Part shown: positions 11,235 through 20,560 of the stretch, piece after piece
Layout of the letters: every line of letters begins with the position of its first letter
How positions within the stretch are numbered: the first letter of the stretch is position 1
From: Welwitschia mirabilis
Taxonomy: Eukaryota > Gnetophyta > Gnetopsida > Welwitschiales
Assembly (NCBI GenBank): GCA_051453625.1
Contig: JBOZIK010000001.1
Coordinates: 230,113,345 to 230,158,576, forward strand
Length of the DNA stretch: 45,232 nucleotides
Direction: 5' to 3'
The notes under the pieces: model-generated
Told to the model about the DNA's origin: nothing
The model's input: the letters and a program-made list of their open reading frames with translations, nothing else
Database searches by the model: none
Made by a program: the position numbers and the translations under genes

Positions 11235-11237
11235 AAA

Positions 11238-13357
11238 TGTTGCAATTTAAATTTATAAAATCTTTAAGTCCTTAAGCAAACTTAAAAATCATAATATTTG
11301 TAGAAAAACACACACTAGTATAGACAAGGATCAACCAAAATGTTGTAATCCATTGGAGTCACTAGTCTAGAAGTTAGAGAATTAATTTCATAAATTATTT
11401 TTAGTCTTTTTTCTTTTGTAATAAAAACAAAGAATAATGTAAATGAAATACAAGATGAATGATGATGAAATACAAATGGATGAATGATAAACTTATTTGA
11501 CTACCAATGTTCCTATCACCAAGCTTATCCCTTATAAGAGTTATCACTTGTCTCTCAATAATATTAGCTATAAGATATACTAAATGGAATATAAATAAAT
11601 GTAAATATGGAAATGGAACAAAATGAAATGCAATGCAAGATATAAAATAATAATGTCAACCTTAACAAAGATTGCCCTTATGATCTAGATAAACTATAAA
11701 GCTATTACCAAACTATAATCAACTTAAAACTATAAAGAATATTTACATAATAGAAGTACCAAGGGTTTTTAATATAATTATTAATTTAAAATCCATTTAT
11801 AACAAAGTATCAACATCTTAATTAAGGATACTTAGCTCACCACTAAGGACATCTTCTCTATATAGCTAATGGATGGATATCTTATCCTTTGATCTTCTAT
11901 CACAAGAATATCAAGTATAAAAGATGTAACTGTAAGTACATGAAAAAGGAATTATTTATAATTTTAAATTAAAGTTCTAAAAGTAAAACCTTAAATTCAT
12001 ATAAGAAACCCTAGCAACCCACATGGGCCACATGACCCTTTTACAAAGATAATTATTTTTGTCCATATAAAATAGTTATCATCCTGACTATTGTGGAGAT
12101 GACACTAGGGATGACACTCTATAAGAAAAGATGATTCATTAGCTTCAAGCCTCATAGTCAACTCTAGAGCTTCAGTCCATGNNNNNNNNNNNNNNNNNNN
12201 NNNNNNNNNNNNNNNNNNNNNNNNNNNNNNNNNNNNNNNNNNNNNNNNNNNNNNNNNNNNNNNNNNNNNNNNNNNNNNNNNNNNNNNNNNNNNNNNNNNN
12301 NNNNNNNNNNNNNNNNNNNNNNNNNNNNNNNNNNNNNNNNNNNNNNNNNNNNNNNNNNNNNNNNNNNNNNNNNNNNNNNNNNNNNNNNNNNNNNNNNNNN
12401 NNNNNNNNNNNNNNNNNNNNNNNNNNNNNNNNNNNNNNNNNNNNNNNNNNNNNNNNNNNNNNNNNNNNNNNNNNNNNNNNNNNNNNNNNNNNNNNNNNNN
12501 NNNNNNNNNNNNNNNNNNNNNNNNNNNNNNNNNNNNNNNNNNNNNNNNNNNNNNNNNNNNNNNNNNNNNNNNNNNNNNNNNNNNNNNNNNNNNNNNNNNN
12601 NNNNNNNNNNNNNNNNNNNNNNNNNNNNNNNNNNNNNNNNNNNNNNNNNNNNNNNNNNNNNNNNNNNNNNNNNNNNNNNNNNNNNNNNNNNNNNNNNNNN
12701 NNNNNNNNNNNNNNNNNNNNNNNNNNNNNNNNNNNNNNNNNNNNNNNNNNNNNNNNNNNNNNNNNNNNNNNNNNNNNNNNNNNNNNNNNNNNNNNNNNNN
12801 NNNNNNNNNNNNNNNNNNNNNNNNNNNNNNNNNNNNNNNNNNNNNNNNNNNNNNNNNNNNNNNNNNNNNNNNNNNNNNNNNNNNNNNNNNNNNNNNNNNN
12901 NNNNNNNNNNNNNNNNNNNNNNNNNNNNNNNNNNNNNNNNNNNNNNNNNNNNNNNNNNNNNNNNNNNNNNNNNNNNNNNNNNNNNNNNNNNNNNNNNNNN
13001 NNNNNNNNNCTATAAGAAAAGATGATTCATGAGCTTCAAGCCTCATAGTCAACTCTAGAGCTTCAGTCCATGTTAGTAGTATCATCCTAATTATTGTGGA
13101 GATGACATAGGAAATGAGAGACCTCTTTATCTTTTTATCTTAACAGAAATTAGTCTTTTGCAGTATTAATTTTTTATTCAAGACATGAATTATCTGAATA
13201 AGACTAAGATGCATCCAAATATGCAAAAAAACTCATGTTTTAGTGATCATTCCATCAATTCTCTATAATCATTAGAATTGAATCTAAACCTGTATAAATG
13301 TTTTTGCAAAAGTACTCAAAATACCCTATCAAAATCCTATAAATTAGCATCACAATA
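11238..13357 (-). repeat. Element A 5' LTR
   Basis: Full-span LTR including a nominal 828-N gap. It starts (minus strand) TATTGTGATG, where the solo LTR has TGTTGTGATG, and ends TTGCAACA just before the PBS. About 15 bases present at the 3' LTR and solo LTR ends (AAATTCACACCATA) are missing here. If the gap is false and the 63-bp flanks are one sequence, the real LTR is about 1.23 kb. Two copies of the quasi-palindromic motif (13078-13111 and 12075-12110) lie in U3, roughly 110 bp apart once the gap is collapsed. Confidence 0.8.
12182..13009. other. assembly gap (828 N) with duplicated flanks
   Basis: The 63 bases before the gap (12119-12181) and the 63 after it (13010-13072) are the same but for one base. 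The gap may be an unmerged contig overlap, or it may hide extra copies of a U3 tandem repeat. Confidence 0.9.
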
Positions 13358-13362
13358 AGTGT
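13358..13362. repeat. target site duplication of Element A, right copy
   Basis: AGTGT, identical to 5068-5072. It fixes the right boundary of Element A at 13357. Confidence 0.8.
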
Positions 13363-14080
13363 ATGCAAGCATAAAGTATATGCAAAAACATTAATTGTAT
13401 ATAATATGTAAAGAAAAACTTAAAGTTTAGTTTTTTAAATAATCATTTACTAATATTCATATTAAGCATCAATTTTAAGAGATAGAGAGAAACAGATGCT
13501 AGAAATTCAATTATGACTAAAAGTCCTAATGAAAAATTTTCCTTGAAAAATAAGTTAAAACAACTTTGCATTAATTAAGTGTATCATGTAAAAATTAAAA
13601 ATAGATATATGAAATTACCATATTGGAAATAAGTTACAATATAGTTTATTTTGAATGTAGTTATAATTCATTTATGAGGGAGTTATAGTATGCTTTATCT
13701 AAAAGAGAGGTACAATGTATTTAGAAGGAAGTTATAGTGCATTTATAAGAGAGTTACTAATTGCTATTTTCAGTAATAATGTAAGATAATAATATTAAGA
13801 GATTTATTCATGATTAATATTCCTAATAAAGTCTTAAAATAGTGAAGTATGATAGATTTATTGGAATAGTAGTGTTATAGACTACACTGAGGCTTTTAAG
13901 GCTATTATTAAAGGAAGATACTATAAGTTCTATGAAATATTTCTCATTGAGTACACAATTTTAAAATTGATCCTAGGGTTTTTATTATATTAGCTTTATA
14001 TAATTTAGTATTGGAAAAAGTTTTGGATTTGTATGAAACTAATTACCATCTTTTTTTTTAAAAGTATGTTGTAAAAGAAG
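13363..14080. other. unassigned AT-rich sequence
   Basis: Apart from the minisatellite at 13629-13765, no gene or element signal is recognised between Element A and the first Gag-like part of Element C. It should be the right flank of the element interrupted by A, but no gypsy motif could be read in it. Confidence 0.5.
13629..13765. repeat. degenerate minisatellite, 22-28 bp units
   Basis: About five imperfect copies of AGTTATAGTGCATTTATAAGAG in tandem, with unit length varying between 22 and 28 bases. It has no coding context. Confidence 0.65.
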
Positions 14081-15030
14081 ATAATACTAATCCACTTGAA
14101 ACAATGCCTTATAATCAAGAATTAGTTATGAGAGATGTCGAGAGCATGATGAAGGCATTGGTGATGAAGTTGAGTATTAACTATATGCCTAGATGTATGA
14201 AGTTAATTTTCAAAGAGGATGAGAATTAAAAAGATGAATAACCTAAGGTGGATAAGCCATTTAAGGATGATGTTATGCATGAAGACCTAACTATGAAATA
14301 AGAGAAGAATCTATTTCAAAACCCTTAACGAATATGGAATAAAAGGATATAATAAGTATAATGCTATTTTAAGGAATCTTGGAATTAGAAAAGATTGTAT
14401 CATAAAGTAATAATTTCAAATAGAGAACATTTATAAAGGAAAAAAAAAAAGATTACCCTCAGTTACTTGTAGAAAGCTACAAGAAGTTGTTGGAGTCATG
14501 AGTAGAAGGATTTTCAAGATTAAGGTCTTTTTCTTAGAAGTACATAAAGGATATTTTTTAGGATAAGTTCTTACCACTCTTGCATACTATGATGAGGAAT
14601 AGGTAGATATTTTGATAAAGAGAAATGTTAATGATAGAGTACATAAAGGAGTTTTACACACTTTCCATTTAAGTAGGACATTTTAATTTTGGAATAGGAG
14701 ACATAACCAAGTACATTGCAAGTTTAAGATTTATTACTCAATATGATATTACAATTCTTACTTTTAAAACTATAAAGGAAGTATAAATGTTGATCCTATG
14801 AGTAGAATAAAAGTTTTATAAAAAGAAAAACTCCAATGAAAAACGAATTAAAGGAAAACAATCATGAAGACAAGGTGACTAGTAAGGAGAAATGAAAAAT
14901 CAAGAACTATCAAAGGGCAAAGAAGGAATTAAAGGTTGATGAGATACCTATATAAAAAAGGATAAATAAGGTAATTTCTTAAAGTACTGCCACAAATGAA
15001 ATGAGATAGGATACAATTCTCATAAGTATC
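14080..15030 (+). pseudogene. Element C Gag with nucleocapsid knuckle
   Basis: Gag relic. The only firm motif is the CX2CX4HX4C knuckle at 14988-15029, read C-H-K-stop-N-E-I-G-Y-N-S-H-K-Y-P: the second Cys is a stop, the His is Tyr and the last Cys is Tyr, all at exact knuckle spacing. It is preceded by a basic, Lys-rich stretch (14820-14960) and followed by a Lys-rich linker to the protease (15039-15221), both usual around gypsy nucleocapsid. The start is unknown; protein-like charged segments extend up to about 14080 but could not be matched to a family block. Confidence 0.5.
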
Positions 15031-15240
15031 CATTAAGAATGGAGAGTATCTATGTAAATAATATCTTAAAGCATGATGATATAAAAAGAGAATTTAAGAA
15101 TAAGAAACTAAAGAAGATTTTTAGTGAAAAAGGAGGAAAAATAATTGTAAAAAAACTATCATGTAAGATGCAAAAACTATTAAGGACACAACACAATGAA
15201 GACAACCTTTCAAGACTCTAGCTATAAGAACAAGATACAA

Positions 15241-15600
15241 AATATTATAATTAATAATAAAATCACTAATAATTTGGTTTCTAATAATAGTATGAAAAAG
15301 TTAGATATAGATATCATTCCACAGTTTAATAATAAAAACTATATTAATTTTAAAAATGAAGCTATGTTATAGTTATAAAATAGTATCTAGATAATGTTAA
15401 AATTAGTACTTTTATAAGAAAGTTCATTATAATGTTATTCCTATGGATGCGTATTATTTATTATTGATTAGAACATGGTAATATAAAACTAAATCCATGA
15501 AGAACAAGAAGAACAACACTTTAATTATAACTAATAATAATGAAAAGTAATTTAAGGTTTTTGTAGATTTAGTCGGGGTGAAAAAACATAATATAAGTAT
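15241..15600 (+). pseudogene. Element C retropepsin
   Basis: Aspartic protease relic. From 15241 the frame reads NIIINNKITNNLVSNNSMKK, which fits NVIIDSGSCTNVASxxLVEKL, so the catalytic D-S-G has become N-N-K. At 15422-15478 VHYNVIPMDAYYLLLIRTW follows, matching EVxCDVVPMxAxHLLLGRPW, with the Cys changed to Tyr, the Asp to Asn and a TAA at the next (Gln) position. The segment then runs YKTKSMKNKKNNT and KVFV, as in QYDRxxxHDGxxNxY...KxxLxPL. The order and spacing are those of the family; the catalytic residue is gone. Confidence 0.7.
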
Positions 15601-15699
15601 ATAATTTTTGAAAATAAAGGAGGCGATAGAAGAAATTAAAAAAAAAGGCTATGACATGATCATGGTGAGTACCTAATGAATGTAAAAGATGTTTTGAAA

Positions 15700-16110
15700 T
15701 CTTCTACCTATATTTTTATTGATGATTTTTATTCTTATTTATTACTTATTATGAGCATAAATTATTAGATAGATCTAGTTCCTGGTGATTTATTATCATG
15801 ATTAAGTAAATTTTATCATCATGATTTGTTTTAGCAATATTAACTATAAAGAAGGATAAGGAGTTATGCATGTGAATTGATTCAGGTAATAATAAGATAT
15901 CACTTTACATGATTTACATGAATAATAGTTTAGACGGATTAATGTCTAGACTTAAACAGTAGATATTACTATATTTGTATCTAAGTGGGAGATAAATACA
16001 AGATAGGTTTCAAGACTCTAGATGAATTATATAAATGGCTAATAATTTCATTCAAATTTATGAATACTCTAAGTACATTCATAAGGTTATGTATTATTAG
16101 AGGAGCCATG
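15700..16110 (+). pseudogene. Element C reverse transcriptase, N-terminal part
   Basis: RT relic. IDLVPGD (15770-15789) corresponds to the pre-RT block IEHQIDLVPGA. From about 15848 the frame reads TIKKDKELCM-stop-IDSGNNKIS, then NSLDGLMS, fitting [21 protein letters not shown]...PRLDDMLD. At 15987-16095 it reads GDKYKIGFKTLDELYKWLI, then SFKFMNTLSTFIRL, fitting [34 protein letters not shown]. The domain stops there; the catalytic YxDD block is absent, so the remaining palm, thumb and RNase H have been deleted. Confidence 0.65.
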
Positions 16111-16289
16111 AATAAAAAAAGATTACAAAAATTAGCTTGATATTATAAATTGGATAAAAATATATGAACTATTAAAGATGTCATACCATTAGATAAACAT
16201 GTATAGATACATGTAGTATATGATGCAAATTTTCTTTATATGTCAAAGAGAAAAGAGAGGCTAGATGAATAAATGATTTTACATATCAT

Positions 16290-16690
16290 TTTCAAGTCCA
16301 TTAAAGACATGGTATGACCTAAGTATAGATTTTGTATTAGAACTATTTCATCTCTAGAAAGATCATGATTCCTTCATGATGGTGATGGATAAATTCATAA
16401 ATATTATATAATTTTTTCATTAAGTTAAGATAAATAATACTTCACATATTTTTATGCTATTCATAATGGACATTTTGAATCTTTATGAATTACTAAAGAT
16501 AATAGTTTTAGATATACATGTCAAGTTTATCTCTTATTTTTGGAATACTTTGAGGTACATGATGAAGAGTAAGTTGTAGAATTTTTCAACATATCATCCA
16601 TAGACATATGGATAGATAAAATTGATGAATTATAGCATTATAAGTTTGATATAATTACATTATGAGGATAAATCAAATAGATGGAAGGAT
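16290..16690 (+). pseudogene. Element C integrase core
   Basis: DDE integrase relic. From 16318: LSIDFVLELFHL-stop-KDHDS, then MVMDKFINI, matching ISMDFVLGLPRTxRGxDSIFVVVDRFSKM; the first catalytic Asp is kept. Near 16500-16550 IVLDIHVKFISYFWNTL matches IVSDRDxKFLSYFWKTLW, keeping the second Asp. At 16592-16630 YHP-stop-TYG-stop-IKLMN matches YHPQTDGQTEVVN; both Gln codons are TAG and the catalytic Glu is Lys (16619-16621). These are mostly C-to-T and G-to-A changes. The C-terminal part beyond 16690 is not recognisable. Confidence 0.7.
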
Positions 16691-17808
16691 TAGCTTAAAG
16701 TTTTGATAAAACAAGATATCAATAGTCAAAGTTTTGCATTACTTTCTAAACTATAATACTCCACTTATATTTATTTTTGTACTCTTTAGATAATATGGAC
16801 CTAAAACACTTAATAAGCTAAAACTAATGCATTATGATATAATTAGAGATTATTTTTTATTCTCATTATTAATAGGTGAAGATTGAGGGTAAGAATGCAG
16901 AGCATGGAGAACTACTTTAGCCTATCAACTTTATAGATAATTCATTATTTATTTTTCATAATCATTTCTCATCCACTTACTAATGTAACTATTTTGAGTC
17001 ATTTTAACATTAGATGCATGACATTAGATGATATCATATTCCATTAAGGATATTAGTACCCTGAAAATTTGCCTTCTAGAAGCTATAATTTATAGATTTG
17101 TAGTGACTTTTTAGTTAAATTTGATATTTTCATGTAATATAACTAAAAGAGATAAGATTGAGTTAATTTTACTTTTTAGAAGTTAAGGTAGTTATTTTTC
17201 AAACTACCTATGATGTTGTAGCATCATTGCCATGATTAAATTAATGCTACAATGTGATAGATTTAAAACATGAATTGTAGGATTTTATAATAGGGAGATG
17301 AAGATTCCATAGAAAAAAGAATGCAGAAAAAGGGTGAAGTCAAAAAATTAGACATTAAGATATAACTAATATTGTTATTAATCCTTTCATATATATATAT
17401 ATATATACACACACACATAATAGTTTAACCTAATAAGAGAGGATTAGATTCATTCTTATCAACCTAATCTTTTAAATAAATATAAAATAGTTGAAATATT
17501 CTAAATTAAGCATAAAACTTGGGCATCCCCATTATGCTATTTATTTAATAAATTAACATAATTTTCAAACCATCCTTCATGTTAATATTGGAGCTTGCAA
17601 AAGCCTTAGCATAAAATTTTAACCACACTAAGTAGGTACTAAGCTGAAGCACTACATTAAAGATGATATTAAATTACTGAAACTTATAATGATGCATAAC
17701 AACATCTAAATACTAGAAAAAAGACTGTTAAGGGTCATCAAAACACTAACATTGATAAAGGCATACCAAAATGCTAATGATCATATACAAAAGCACATGA
17801 ACTTTGAT
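16691..17808. other. unassigned AT-rich sequence
   Basis: This should contain the end of Element C (integrase C-terminus and 3' LTR), but no LTR terminus or matching copy elsewhere in the window could be identified. A TA/CA microsatellite lies at 17390-17418. Confidence 0.5.
17390..17418. repeat. (TA)n(CA)n microsatellite
   Basis: A run of AT dinucleotides followed by AC dinucleotides. It has no association with a gene. Confidence 0.9.
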
Positions 17809-18700
17809 TTAGAATCCTCTTACTTCAAATTCTTCTTGATTAGATGAGCTTTCATCCTTTGAGTCACCATTTTCTTCAATGATCATAGCTATTGATTTTA
17901 AATTTTCATTAAGAATATCACATGATTGATTAAATAAATTCACTATTGTATGTCCTCTTTTCTTATGATTAACTTGTAGTATAATGTCTTGGATTTAAAA
18001 CTAAGTTTAGAAATATAGTTATCATCCTCCATCATGGATAACATTGAGTATTGGATAGAATTGGACTAACTTTTATCTTAATGCAAGTTATAACAAGGAA
18101 AGAAAAGAGAAGAAGAGATTAAATGATTATTATAGTTTAAAATTCATCTTAGAGAGGAGGGAAGAAAACTTACTCCAAGGTATCATCAATTAGTCCTATG
18201 CAATCCTTCACTCCAAAGTTATCCAGTTTCATTTCTACAAAATAATAAACAATGTTAAGTACTTTTTTATTAAATTCATGAGGCATAATATCATCCAACA
18301 TATGATAAATGATGAATCCAACTAATAATTTATTCTTAAATAATAATAGAAATTAAGAACTCCTAAAGTATTCAAGATTTATAAAATTAAAAGACTAAGT
18401 AATAAATAGGAATTTACACAACTAAATTAAAATTAATAGTTAAAGATTTTATCTAAGCATTATAATTATCATCTTACTAATGAATTAATATTAAAGAAAA
18501 ACAACTTTTATATTATAAAAAGAATAAATTTATAGCAAATAAATAAGCAAGTCAAAAGAACTCTTGAAGAAATTCTCAAAAACTAGCTCATTTCATCAAA
18601 GAGTTACCTAAAAAGCCATTATAAGTTGATGCTTTAAAATCTCCAATTTCTGTAAGGAAAAGATGAATATAATGAAGGGTTCAAGGCCCTTTTATAGGAA
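17809..18700 (-). other. possible minus-strand spliced gene or gene fragment, unidentified
   Basis: I do not recognise this locus. Reading the minus strand: a TATA box (TATAAAAGG, 18696-18688) is followed by a short candidate exon (18649-18608) with AG before and GT after it. A second candidate exon (18234-18174) sits between TTTTGTAG and GTAAGT. It begins AAATG and reads MKLDNFGVKDCIGLIDDTL. A 61-codon stretch with no stop (17994-17812) contains KKRGHTIVNLFNQSCDILNE, and its C-terminal part is rich in Ser, Asp and Glu before a TAA at 17811-17809. The phases of the last two stretches do not join cleanly at the splice sites I can see, so the model is incomplete or the gene is broken. It could be a host-gene remnant or part of a retroelement. 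Confidence 0.3.
18688..18696 (-). promoter_or_regulatory. TATA box, minus strand
   Basis: CTTCCTATAAAAGGGCC on the minus strand is a near-ideal plant TATA context. The repeated GCTATAAGACAAAATCT units lie directly upstream (18732-18890). It could belong to a host gene or to a retroelement promoter. Confidence 0.4.
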
Positions 18701-18731
18701 GAGATGGGGGTAAGGGATGATTACATTATTA

Positions 18732-18890
18732 ACTTATAGCATTAGGTAGAATCTTCATAATTTAGCATTAGGTAGATAAGATTTTGTCTTATAGCTTTAG
18801 GTAGATTAGATTTTGTCCTGTAGCATTAGGTATAATTTTCATTATTTATAATTTACTAGAGGTTGTCTTGTAGCATTTGGTAATTATCAC
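18732..18890. repeat. degenerate minisatellite, units of about 40-45 bp
   Basis: Repeats of CTTATAGCATTAGGTAGA, with variants CTTATAGCTTTAGGTAGA, CCTGTAGCATTAGGTATA and CTTGTAGCATTTGGTAAT, separated by AT-rich spacers. The array is immediately upstream of the minus-strand TATA box. Confidence 0.7.
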
Positions 18891-20560
18891 ATAGCTTTAT
18901 GCCACATTTACATGCCTCCACTATATGGCTTCAGATGCTTCTGCTATGTATCATCACCTCATATCTCCATTACAATTGTGGTTTTATGTGAAATTTTTTC
19001 TATCTTTTACCATGTGTTCCAAAACATGGCTAAATATTTACAATTAATATGGAGAAATTCATAATATCACATTTTTTAAAATAATAGAAGACATATTTTA
19101 TGATTAAAACAATTAAATTTCTATCTTTATTTATAATAAATTGATCTAAAACACTTGATATAAATGTTAATTTTTACATGTTAACATAATGCATGATGAA
19201 ATTAANNNNNNNNNNNNNNNNNNNNNNNNNNNNNNNNNNNNNNNNNNNNNNNNNNNNNNNNNNNNNNNNNNNNNNNNNNNNNNNNNNNNNNNNNNNNNNN
19301 NNNNNNNNNNNNNNNNNNNNNNNNNNNNNNNNNNNNNNNNNNNNNNNNNNNNNNNNNNNNNNNNNNNNNNNNNNNNNNNNNNNNNNNNNNNNNTTTATCC
19401 TCAAAGTTTATAATAAAAATGTTAAGTTATTTGAGAACATAATTGTAGACATGAAGAGTTATTTTATTTTAAAAAATGTAATTTAAACTAAGGAATAGGA
19501 TAAGCTATTTACAACTAAACATGTGCTAAGTGGAAAAACCATCCATAAAAATAGTTAATGCCTTAGGAGTTATTTCTGATGAAAATGATATGAAGTGGAA
19601 TGTAGTGAAGTGATGTGAGATAAATGAGATGGAAAATGCATGAATGAATTAAAACCAAAAACCAATGAGTAAACAATGAAACTATCCTAAGTGACTAACC
19701 CTTTATTATAATTTTGTATTTTTAGTGGACCATGTTATCAACCAAGTTATGTTTTGACTAAATAACCTTTAGAAATCTAAGGAATTAATGCAAATCCTAA
19801 GTATGAAAGTTAAGAAAGAACAGTTGACATAAGGCCTTTGATTCCCATCTTTTCATTTCTTTATTTTCCATTTCTACCATCACATTTATTCTTAGTATTA
19901 TACCTTTGAACCGAATTGAGCATCTAGCATTATGGTATTTTTTTACTAGTAGAGTTAAGCATGTTGTATTATGTAGAAATCAATGAAGCATTGCTAGTTA
20001 GTGTTTATAGGATTGATGCAGTTGAACATGTCTTAATTAGATCATTAGAGCTTCATTACTAGTAGGCATTTATAGCCTAAATGTAGTTAATTAAATCCAA
20101 CTAAGTGATTAGTATTATGTACTTTTAGAGATAAGATATATTATTTTATTTTCTTCATTTTCTCATAGTTATTTTTTATGCACTTTTAGCTGATCATTGA
20201 CTCATTAGTATAGTCAAGGAAAATCTTGTCCCTAATAAAGGCTTTTTACTTAAGAATAACATGTGAATATAAATCCCATCTTTTGAAGTTTTACCAAATT
20301 CAGAGAACCTAAGCAAATGCATTCTTAATAACCTACTAGAAATAAGTGTTATTTCTCTTAAAAATCTATTAAAAAACTTGATCTTAACCATTACTTAGGT
20401 GATAACTCAATTGCTTATTATTAATTTTTATTTTAAAGGATTTTAACTGGATTAGTAAGTCTCAAAAACTCATGGGTTGATGGCTTGAGTGGATGGTTTG
20501 TGGATTTGATGGAGTGATTTAATAATGGATTTAGTGAATGACTTGGTTCAAAAGGATAGT
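18891..20560. other. unassigned; expected 3' part of Element B
   Basis: By position this should hold Element B's 3' untranslated region and 3' LTR, read on the minus strand. No LTR terminus, polypurine tract or repeat partner was recognised. A stop-free minus-strand stretch at 20391-20197 has no family motif. The N run 19206-19393 lies here. Confidence 0.45.
19206..19393. other. assembly gap (188 N)
   Basis: An N run in unassigned AT-rich sequence. The flanks do not repeat each other. Confidence 0.95.

Larger units (their letters stand above)
5073..13357 (-). mobile_element. Element A: Athila-like Ty3/gypsy LTR retrotransposon
   Basis: A minus-strand element bounded by inverted termini (TGTTATGGTG at 5073; the other end reads TATTGTGATG on the minus strand) and by exact AGTGT duplications. 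Domains on the minus strand run 5' LTR (13357-11238), tRNA-Asp-like PBS (11234-11217), untranslated leader, Gag, protease, RT, RNase H, integrase, truncated 3' LTR. Protease before RT and integrase after RNase H is the Ty3/gypsy order. The Gag segment (FYNGL, then GGNLMNF), the protease with D-x-G-x-S in place of the usual D-T/S-G, and the Asp-type PBS together point to the Athila/Tat branch. All frames carry stops and shifts, so it cannot encode working proteins. It interrupts a plus-strand retropepsin fragment at 5072. Confidence 0.85.
14080..16690 (+). mobile_element. Element C: chromovirus-like Ty3/gypsy relic
   Basis: A plus-strand gypsy Gag-Pol relic with protein motifs in the order Gag knuckle, protease, RT, integrase. 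It has the protease signature VIPMDA...LLL.R.W, known from gypsy elements with CDVVPMxAxHILLGRPWQ, and the integrase run FLSYFWKTLW...YHPQTDGQTEVVN typical of chromoviruses. The lineage (CRM, Reina, Galadriel, Tekay) is not resolved. RT is truncated after the MPFGL block; the rest of RT, RNase H and the integrase zinc finger are missing, so there is an internal deletion of roughly a kilobase near 16110-16290. LTRs could not be recognised on either side, and the outer limits given are only the limits of visible coding homology. Confidence 0.65.

Noticed and set aside
13629-13765. Regular repeats as a CRISPR array
   Set aside because: Units are variable and directly adjoining without unique spacers, in a plant genome context.
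17759-17775. TTTGGTATGCC on the minus strand as an initiator-Met primer site
   Set aside because: Only the first six bases match and no LTR terminus precedes it.
20194-20391. Minus-strand open frame of 65 codons as an env-like gene of Element B
   Set aside because: No signal peptide, membrane pattern or family motif; too short to support the claim.
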